A stretch of 64,000 nt of DNA from Hygrocybe punicea (Eukaryota > Basidiomycota > Agaricomycetes > Agaricales > Hygrophoraceae): positions 1,426,001 through 1,490,000 of the forward strand of contig OY744464.1 in the NCBI GenBank assembly GCA_963556145.1, written 5' to 3'. Both the position numbers and the translations under genes were made by a program. Shown here piece after piece: positions 56,575 to 64,000 of the stretch (position 1 is its first letter; each line of letters opens with the position of its first letter). Below the pieces are notes generated by a model that saw nothing but the letters and a program-made list of their open reading frames with translations, searched no databases and had not been told where the DNA came from.

Positions 56575-58552
56575 ATGGCAGACCACAATGACTTGCCAAT
56601 AACTGCAGGACATGCTCACAACCTCTACGTTTCTCATCTTCTGTCAACCTGGAACGTCCGAGCGTACGAGTTCGCAAGTGTGAGTTAGTCACCGCAACAA
56701 AACATTTTTCTAACTCTTACTATATGGCACTGGGCAGATTCTGTTCACTGCTTCTGCATATCCCGACACGCTTACTGCAGCTTCTATTCGGTATGCCTCT
56801 GTGTCCCCCATACACACGTTCACGTTCAACGTCGTCCCAAGTTGACTGAATTTCCAAGGGGGATTGTAACAACGCTTGCTTTGCTCCTCTTCTCGCCTTC
56901 GATCGGGTCATGGATCGATCACACGCCTTCCAGGCTGAAAACATTGATTGGAACCATCTCTGTCAATCGGTCTGCCGTGCTCATAGCCTGTATCTGTTGG
57001 CTACCCATTATCAGCGTCGGCAATAATTCAGGCAATGATGACCAGCACGGGTTCTCGACGGACTGCTCTTCCAATTCGACAACACATCTCAGTACGTCCT
57101 CGAAAGCGATGCATCCCCTTTTACTCCCGTGGGCCAAAGGAACGTTGTCGGGACCTGCGAAACATCTCGTCTTCATTGCCATTCTGCTCATCGGGATCTT
57201 GGAGAAGTTGAGCGGATCGGCGAACATGATCTCTATGGAAAGAGATTGGGTTCCCACAATTGCGGCTCCACCCCAGACCGAACAATCATCCCACTCGGAC
57301 GTCTCAGTTTCAGTTTCAGCTTCAGTTTCGTCACGGTACACCTTGACCCATCTGAACGCCGTCATGCGCCGCATAGATCTGATATGCAAACTCTTCAGCC
57401 CTATCGCGATCTCCCTCATCATCTCCTTATTCGCCAACTCAGTTCGTGTTGGGGTCGTGGTCGTTGGTGGGATGAGTTTGGCGAGCTGGAGTCTGGAGTG
57501 GTGGTGTGCGCTCAGAGTCTGGAGAACGAGTCCACAGCTGCGGCGACCCAAGACCCCAGTCGTGCCAGGCGATGCCCCACATGATGATGGTGTTGAATCC
57601 CAGCCATCAGCGCCTTCCCGGGACTATCTTCGTAGCTTGAAACAGTATTTCGGTGCCGATGTTTGGATGCCCTCGGTGGCCTTGGCAATGCTGCATTTGT
57701 CGGTGCTCTCATATTCCGCGCCATTCATGACGCATTTGCTGAATTCCGGGTTTTCCTTGGCATTGATATCCGGTGCCAGAGCCGCCTCGGGCGTGGTTGA
57801 AGTGAGCAGCACCGTTGTAATGCCCTGGGCTGTATGGGTCCTGTCAAAGCCACGGAGAAGTACTATACTTCTTTCCCCTGAGGTATTGGAACATGATGAC
57901 GCTTCAGAGCAGAGTCTGCTACTGGCTCCAGACCGAGGCAATCGCCATCGTTCTGGGGACAACATCACTCAGGGTCTTGTCAGAGTCGGACTGTGGGGAC
58001 TTTCGGGACAGCTCATTTGCCTGGTGAGTCTTTTTGGTGTAATAAATCCATGTTTGATCTGAACGGTGGTAAAACATTTAGCTCCCGGTTTTCCTTACTC
58101 TCTGGAATATGCGGAGTCAGGGAACGGGACTTCCGAATCTCACCATGTCGAAATTATTATTATTTCTACGAGGTCCCTCCCAATTCTCGTCATCAAACCG
58201 AGCCCTCGAGACGTTTACCCTCTTCTTCTTCCTATCCTTAAGCCGCCTCGGATTGTGGACGTATGATCTTACAGCACAGCAGCTTTCACAAATCCGTGTC
58301 CCGCCGCACCAGCGTTCATCTTTCGCTGGGACGGAATACTCGTTCGTAGCGTTGTTTGACCTCCTCGGTTATATTGCAGGGGCTGTATTGAGTTCCACAG
58401 AGCAGTTTCGATGGCTCGCACTGGGAAGCCTGGCTGCTGTGGGCACGAGCACTGTCGTGTACGCCTTGTGGTTAAGAAAGGAGAGGGGCCATATCATGCA
58501 TTTGGAGAAGATTGAACTAGGGTTCCGATTTTTGGGGTTAAATCAACGCTGA
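56575..58552 (+). CDS. Ferroportin-type iron exporter (SLC40 family)
   Basis: Four exons with consensus splice sites: 56575-56679, 56738-56790, 56859-58023 and 58082-58552. The first exon reads LYVSHLLSTWNVRAYEFAS and continues into ILFTASAYPDTLTAASI, the first membrane helices of ferroportin. Further helices include GIVTTLALLLFSPSIGSWID, SAVLIACICWLPIISVG, VFIAILLIGILEKLSGSANM (the EKL..AN motif) and LNAVMRRIDLICKLFSPIAI. In the last exon, FFFLSLSRLGLWTYDLTAQQ is the family's late signature. About 12 helices and 600 residues are expected, matching the family. It would export ferrous iron across a membrane (plasma or vacuolar). All frames are intact and codon use is ordinary, so it is a functional host gene. 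Loops contain Ser/Gln-rich stretches (SVSVSASVSS). Confidence 0.85.
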
Positions 58553-58591
58553 ACGTTGAACGTTGAACGTTGAACGTTGAACGTTGAACGT
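58550..58591 (+). repeat. Heptanucleotide tandem TGAACGT, six copies
   Basis: Six perfect TGAACGT units. The first three bases are the ferroportin gene's stop codon, so the array lies exactly at the start of its 3' untranslated region. Confidence 0.95.
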
Positions 58592-58719
58592 CGATCCGCC
58601 TCAGAATTCAGGGATTTTGGCGGGCGGATAAAAATTTAGCGCTGTTCGTACGTAAGAGTCATATAACAGCGTGGGTGCCGCCGTTCCCTACATACTTTAT
58701 ACCACTGGCAGCGTTGATT

Positions 58720-59156
58720 ATGGCTGCTGCAAACTTGAACTTGAACTATGCTTGTCTGTGTCTCAACGTTCGAATACGAGCCAAAGCTGGCGAACAAGTA
58801 TCTCCCGTGGTAGTTGGTTACACTCGGTTCGAAGTCGAGGAAATATATACCGTTTGTCGCGTTCTTTTTTGGCCAGTGTTTGCTACCTCTCGTATCGAGA
58901 GCTAACAAGTTAGTCACTTATGCAGATTCACCCAAAGCTCGTCGATACTATCTTTTGTGGAAGAACCCCTGACTTGGATTGGGCAGACGACAGATGCCTC
59001 GTCACTTGTCTCTTTTGCCAAACACTGGTTTACGGCGTGCGCTTTCAACCTTGTCGTCGAACTCAACTCTCTCAGGCTGGGACTGCCCCGATGGGCAATG
59101 CTGGGTACATTTTTGCGCCGCCCTCCGGCAACCTGGTATGTTTTGGTGTTATATAG
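58720..59156 (+). CDS. Small conserved protein with CxC and CxxC motifs
   Basis: Start MAAANLNLNYACLCLNVRI at 58720. A likely intron (donor GTTTGT near 58849, acceptor near 58926) joins FEVEEIYT to IHPKLVDTIFCGRTPDLDW, then DRCLVTCLFCQTLVYGV and a short end at 59156. The pair of motifs YACLCLNV and CLFCQTLVYGV suggests a small zinc-binding fold. I recall similar small proteins in other basidiomycetes (YVCLCQNVRI...LSCLVCNxLVYRV), without a known role. The join and the final exon are not certain. It lies between ferroportin and the F-box-like gene, in a stretch without transposon remains. Confidence 0.5.
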
Positions 59157-59340
59157 ATGGGGGGCCCTGAATCTTTTATCACTGACGCGATAGATCATTC
59201 GCCCTCGTTAGACTGGTGAACATATTTCTGAGGCCCTAGGATCACCTTACTTCTCCCAAACCTTTCAAATTCTTCTCAGCGTACCCTCGTTCAAGTCCAG
59301 ATCGAAGACGACGACGACATGGTTCGGTCGTCGCTTTTCC

Positions 59341-61104
59341 TTGTACACCGTTGATCCACATCGCATTAATAACCCAACCTTCGAAAATCTTATATATTCC
59401 GATTTTTGTGCGATCGCCATTCGACGCTTGGCGCAGAACTTGAAGCAGGGAACGCTGGTGCCTGCATATGCCCGAGATGTCGAACTTGAACGTAGTAGTA
59501 GGATCCAGGTTCGCTCAGAGTTGGAAATGTTTATTCGGCAGTTATACAACCGACAACGGAAATGCTGTGGCATACGGAACGGTCTGAAGGCCACATTGAC
59601 CCAGTTTCTGGGCCCTGTCGATCTCGAGCTTTCCAGATCTATCAACAACGATCCACCGGAAGAGTATTTTTCGACCTTACCCTGCCACGACCTGGACACC
59701 TTGACATGTACACCAGGGCACAACAAAACCATTTCGTCATCACCACGATGCCCAGCGACTCACCTGTCCCACGCAGTGATCGTAACCCGCAATTTCGCTG
59801 ATCTTCCATCGGAGCTTGCTTTGAACATTCTTGGCCACACACATCCCGTCTTTGGACGCCCTAAACAACATCCTTTCATGGTGTTTTCAGACTACTATCG
59901 CGAGCGCTCTTGTTTTGCTCGACTTGCCCTTGTATCACGAGGGTGGGCGCCTTTGATATCTGACGTTCTCTATAAAACCCTGGTCGTACCCTTTCAACCA
60001 GTCATGGACAGTCTTCCTCTCGCTCTTGAGCGATATGGGCCTCGTGTGGAGACCTTCATCATCGATGGCGCCATACGGATATACGACAAGGAAGCACGGC
60101 AGGAATATTCGGTTGTCATTGGTCGCTGCCTTGCTCTAAGTACCTCAGTGTCCTCCATTGAATTCTACGACACGCACAACCAGTTCATTTTCGACAAAAA
60201 TGACTGGCTTTATCAAATAACGCCACCTCTCCGCAAGTCCGTCAAGTCCCTTGCATACCACTCTGGCACTGCTGAACCTGGCGCAAGACTCTCATTATCG
60301 TCGTTGTTGCTAGGTCTCGGACGCGACCTCGAATACCTCAGTATCCAGGATTTGTTCTATTCGCGCACATCTTCCTTGATCTTTCCAATACCAAAGAAAA
60401 TGCCTTGCCTCACGCATGTTGTGATCAAAAATGGCCATCCGCCTGCACGCGTACTCAATAAACTTCTATCTCACGCATTTTCGACTCGCTGGTACGACGG
60501 TCGCCGATTCAAGGAGTCCCCTTTACGACAGCTCGCGATTTTGGAAGTAAACACCCTCAATGAAACAACGATCATCGATATCCTTCATATCAACGATGTC
60601 CGTTTTCGGCTCACTAGTCTCCGAGTGCGTTTACCCCAGTCCCAGGAGGTCACTCCAGAAGTGTGCAGGTTCCCTGTTCGTCTTCTGGGATTATGTACTT
60701 CGCTTGTGGACTTTTCTTATACATCGCCGGCTCCCTCTGATATTTTCATGCATCTCCCACCATCACTCCAGAGCCTCGAACTCGCTATAGTTATCTTCGA
60801 CCCCACCATCACCTCTGAACCAGCCGCGATGCTTTCATCAGCAGATCCCATTCTAAGCCATCTCCAGCAGCAGCTAGGTCTGCCACCCGGCGTTTCGAGT
60901 CTCCGGAGCCTGTCAGTCGTTTGGAGAATGTGTACTGGGTATGCGGGACCAACGTTGCACCACCGCAGCCGCAACCAAGAACGAGAGTGGAGACGCCTTA
61001 ACATTTCATGGAGTGATGATCACAGTAAACTGCGATCTGTGTGCAAAGATAACGGGATTTCTCTAGACTGCACCTTCTGGATTGACGTATTTCATTTTGC
61101 CTAG
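59341..61104 (+). CDS. F-box-like protein with long C-terminal leucine-rich region
   Basis: An open frame of 587 codons. The F-box-like segment is at residues about 155-210: FADLPSELALNILGHTHPVF, then CFARLALVSRGWAPLISDVL and YKTLVV. The following 380 residues show repeated Leu-rich strands (SVKSLAYHSG, LEYLSIQDLFY, LRQLAILEV, LTSLRVRLP), as in mushroom F-box proteins that recruit substrates to SCF ubiquitin ligases. The first 150 codons do not look like this family and may be an antisense or unspliced extension. A more likely start is near 59748 (MPSDSPVPRS) with a small intron before the F-box. No stops interrupt the F-box part, so it is probably a functional host gene. Confidence 0.72.
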   Translation: MYTVDPHRINNPTFENLIYSDFCAIAIRRLAQNLKQGTLVPAYARDVELERSSRIQVRSELEMFIRQLYNRQRKCCGIRNGLKATLTQFLGPVDLELSRSINNDPPEEYFSTLPCHDLDTLTCTPGHNKTISSSPRCPATHLSHAVIVTRNFADLPSELALNILGHTHPVFGRPKQHPFMVFSDYYRERSCFARLALVSRGWAPLISDVLYKTLVVPFQPVMDSLPLALERYGPRVETFIIDGAIRIYDKEARQEYSVVIGRCLALSTSVSSIEFYDTHNQFIFDKNDWLYQITPPLRKSVKSLAYHSGTAEPGARLSLSSLLLGLGRDLEYLSIQDLFYSRTSSLIFPIPKKMPCLTHVVIKNGHPPARVLNKLLSHAFSTRWYDGRRFKESPLRQLAILEVNTLNETTIIDILHINDVRFRLTSLRVRLPQSQEVTPEVCRFPVRLLGLCTSLVDFSYTSPAPSDIFMHLPPSLQSLELAIVIFDPTITSEPAAMLSSADPILSHLQQQLGLPPGVSSLRSLSVVWRMCTGYAGPTLHHRSRNQEREWRRLNISWSDDHSKLRSVCKDNGISLDCTFWIDVFHFA

Positions 61105-61750
61105 AATTTCTACAGGTCGGGGGGTTGGAGTATTACGCCGATATGGTAGACACCGAAACCACGAACGGTCGACCTTGTACATTGAGCAGGCAGAAATCAT
61201 GCGGTAATTCAGTTTTTGTTATTAGACCTTCTAGGTAATACTACCCATTGCCTATCCATCAAGTGGCACCACAAAACGAATACTAGTAGGCCATGAGATT
61301 AGTTGAGGGCAAGTAACGGTGCCGTCTTTTTGGGTAGTCTCTATGAGGGGACTCTTTGGACAATAATAAAATTCCATTCCGGTCACAAACTTTCGCTTGG
61401 TTACACTAGATTTTGCACATGGCTTGCCTTAAAAGGTAATATTTTGACGTAGCAATAATAATCTTTGACAGATAAGAATTGATTTCAACTTTTTGAAAAT
61501 AGAAAACCGTTGTAGTTTTTTTTTTCATCATCATTTTTGTTTCATTTATTTCCCATTGTCAGTTTTTTTGTTGTTGTAAAAATTTTCGTCGTGGTAACTG
61601 GTAAAAAAACTTCTTAGGAAAAATTTTTGTTGTTGTAAATTTTTTCATTGTGTAACTGGTAAACGACTTCATAGGAAAAATTTTCGTCATTATAAATTTT
61701 TTCGTTGGGGCCTATGACAGCCGTTGTGTTATGGGGCAATGAGCTTACAC
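61105..61750. other. AT-rich intergenic region with imperfect tandem repeat
   Basis: Between about 61570 and 61710 a unit of about 56 bp (GGAAAAATTTT.GT.GTTGTAAATTTTTTC, then GTAACTGGTAAA) occurs in three imperfect copies. The rest is AT-rich with T-runs and no visible gene. Confidence 0.65.
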
Positions 61751-61789
61751 TTTGGGGTTCCAGCACGGTGACCCCCCGCCCTTCTCTTC

Positions 61790-64000
61790 CGACTCCATCA
61801 TCCATACCCATGTCTTTAGATCCACGGGAAGGATGTGGGCAATGTGATTGCACGTCATTTTTTCCACAAACCCTTGAGGTGAGTCAGCCGTGCCTTGATC
61901 AAACATTCACTGTGATTTTCTTCGCGCAAGAAGACAAATCCAGCAACCTGTACTTGCTGGTGTAGCCACGGTTATCTAGTCCATCGTACTCCAGCACCCC
62001 CAGCGCCAAGTCTACCTCCAAAAGGTGGATGTCAATTATCTGGCTGTTTAGCCTTTGCAAGTGTACGTTTCTCAATTGAAATATGACAACAATAGTGGCT
62101 CAATTGCCAGATCTAGATGGCTCTTGTCATTCGCCCAGATACAGTATGTGTTTGTGGCCGGCACTGGTTTTCTCATGACAATGTCCAGTGTGTTCTTCAT
62201 GACATTCAGTTGTTTAGTGTCATGCTAACCTCTGCGTCATGTACAGAATGCCAGCTGTTTCCACGTCCACATCCCAACCAGCAGTCTCCCTTCCTCTAAA
62301 CCTAGCCCCCAACGTGCCACCAGCAACCCTTTGGACTGGAACCCAGCCTCCGATTGCAGGCTCTGCAAATGATAGACGAATGGAGGCTGCCCGAAACCAT
62401 CGTCCTACTGGTGTTCCATCCTCTCATGTACCTGACTTTTCATCTCACGGTCGTAGTAATACTGGCAACACTCGTACACGAGGCTCATCTCACAAGGCAT
62501 TTCCATCGAATCGGGCTGCAAAAACAAAAGTGACTTCCAAGACATTTGAAGTTCTTTTCTTCCCTTATTCGGTATGCACACATGTCTGAGTTCCAGGTCT
62601 GCTCACAATCTGGTGCAACAGCCTTTCAATAATTGTGGTCCCGAACATGCAGAGGACCCCCGTCCAAAAGAGATACGTGTTTTCTATGAGAAGCTCCCCG
62701 ACCTTGTCCATCATTTCCGCTCAAATGGCCTTATGTTTCTGGTTACCCTCGATGAATCAGCCAATAACTCAATTCTCAGCCAACTCAATTCCCAAATCTT
62801 CTCGCATTTCTCAATGTGCCATTTGCATTTTACATCGACAGCAACTGATATCTCGCCTCTGACTGAACTACAATATGAAAGGTTGCCGTGGTGTCTTCTT
62901 GTAGGAGGTAATCAGCAATGCCAACGTGACTCTCAACTGGTCAATCTCTACAATATCCAGACCTACGCATTTACCATTGCCACTCTAATCAAAGTCTCAA
63001 CGAAACTTCCCCATCCTCTCACACCTGATGCAGCTATGATTATGCTCGGTAACGACTTTCATCTTTTCAGAGATTTCATTTTGTTAATTATCTCCATCTA
63101 GCTCCTTGCCGTGGACGAATCTGGGGTCCCATATCATCTGAATCCAAGGAACCCCACCCATGCTTTCCACCTCGTGCTATCTCTCATTTTCTCTCCCGTG
63201 ATGATCCTGATGAACAAGTAACTTGCTTCGATACATGCCCGACATACGTTGAACCTCTATTTCTGATGGATGATGGTGACCCTCCCTATCATGTCCGTAT
63301 TTCTGTGTCTACCGAGTCTATGTTGACAAACCCCCTCTCTATATATATATATCAGCTTCTAGACGACGAAGGTCCCAGTAACCATGGCACATCTGGACAA
63401 TCTCACCCGGTGATTCCATACTCAATTACATATTTGTTATTTTACTGACTTGTCAATAGTCGATTGAAATTCCTAATCCAACTGCATCTGCGACTCCCTT
63501 TCTATCGTCTGTACAATCATTCAGTAGCCCAACCAGTATCAGTCCGTCCATGACACTTGTTATGCATGTTCGGTTGTCTGACTTGCCAATAGGTCATCTC
63601 AATCCAAGTTTTTCATTCTCAACCTTTCACATTCCGCATAATCGCAATTCCATACCATCATCTGCCAGTGCAAGTACTTCAAGTTCCGCATTGTCATCAA
63701 GATCATCTCATTCTTCCCATATTGCACTGCCTACTTCTCAGATTGTTACTCGCAGCGCAACTGCACGGCGAAGCCACATTACTAACGTTATTGATCTCAC
63801 AGACGATCATTCTCCTCTTCACGAACATTCTAACCATCACAGCTGTGCCGCCTGGATTGCATATGTCCAAGATCACTGTCACCTTCCCCAAAACCTGCCG
63901 CAAGCATCCTTTGAAGCGATTAGTGTCGAAGATGGTGCATCTGCGTTGTTTTCCTACCTTGTAGCTCAGGCATCTGGTGCCCGTCCAGATGAATACACGT
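61790..64000 (+). CDS. Unknown cysteine-rich multi-exon protein, 3' end outside window
   Basis: Short 5' exons carry cysteine motifs: REGCGQCDCTSFF (61810), KGGCQLSGCLAFA (62025) and TVCVCGRHWFSHDN (62138-62180), suggesting zinc-binding units. Then come MPAVSTSTSQ, SANDRRMEAARNHRP, a segment VTSKTFEVLFFPYS, ESPTL-like regions near 62690 (RVFYEKLPDLVHHFRSNGL), and YERLPWCLLVGGNQQ near 62875. An exon from about 63104 reads CRGRIWGPISSESK, CFPPRAISHFLSRDDPDEQV and a Ser-rich part ending with NVIDLTDDHSPLHE, and the frame is open at 64000. The architecture recalls a large repeated mushroom family with Cys-rich heads and unknown biochemistry. Introns about 45-60 bp. Start and exon boundaries are approximate. 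Confidence 0.5.

Noticed and set aside
56919..57551. Minus-strand 210-codon frame
   Set aside because: It is antisense to the ferroportin gene, whose helices and splice sites are clear on the plus strand.

Overview
The window is a transposon-rich stretch of a fungal genome, almost certainly a mushroom-forming basidiomycete (Agaricomycetes). The evidence is the short GT-AG introns of about 45-65 bp and the protein families present: a Plavaka transposase, a DUF6698 protein, Tnp2/CACTA remnants, PIF/Harbinger transposases with partner proteins, a fungal Helitron, and mobile Spt5-like NGN/KOW proteins. There is no sign of prokaryotic organisation and no rRNA.

Layout. 1-1860: 5' part of a Ty3/Gypsy retrotransposon on the minus strand (gag, leader, LTR), inserted into a repeat arm. 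1861-2889 and 10304-about 11590: a nearly identical inverted repeat pair built on a 170-bp tandem unit that carries a 13-bp palindrome. Between the arms lie a duplicated segment (second copy at 36179), an F-box-like gene, an unknown family relic and an Spt5-like pseudogene truncated at the right arm. 11.7-21.05 kb: four multi-exon genes of unknown function in orientation - + - +, including an ATP-grasp-like protein, plus a 145-bp-arm foldback at 18.3-18.6 kb. 22.0-29.85 kb: a Helitron with one 2,582-codon frame (Rep, Pif1-type helicase, C-terminal USP-like protease) broken by only three stop codons, with a clear 3' hairpin and CTAG terminus. 29.85-36.18 kb: two opposed Tnp2/CACTA relics flanking a PIF/Harbinger transposase and its Myb/SANT partner. 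38.4-39.1 kb: a small intact unknown gene. 39.95-43.26 kb: a 615-bp inverted-arm unit holding a truncated Tc1/mariner-like gene and an unknown gene. 43.35-47.26 kb: a complete-looking PIF/Harbinger element with TIRs and a flanking AATAAT duplication. 48.3-54.5 kb: a DUF6698 gene divergent from a nearly intact Plavaka transposase gene. 56.6-61.1 kb: a short host-like island (ferroportin-type transporter, small cysteine-motif protein, F-box-like protein). 61.8-64 kb: the 5' part of another unknown cysteine-rich gene that runs off the window.

Two themes link the parts. First, most coding decay seen here is by single in-frame stops explicable as C-to-T changes (mainly CGA to TGA) in otherwise open frames, as expected from deamination of methylated transposon DNA. 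Second, several unknown genes sit in fixed geometric relation to each other or to transposase genes: the tail-to-tail pair at 13.7-18.1 kb, whose junction is partly duplicated, and the head-to-head DUF6698/Plavaka pair. These are the best candidates for undescribed mobile or co-inherited systems.

Intron-exon structures were read by eye from splice signals and frame continuity. Transcript data and homology searches were not available, and family names rest on recognition of motifs.
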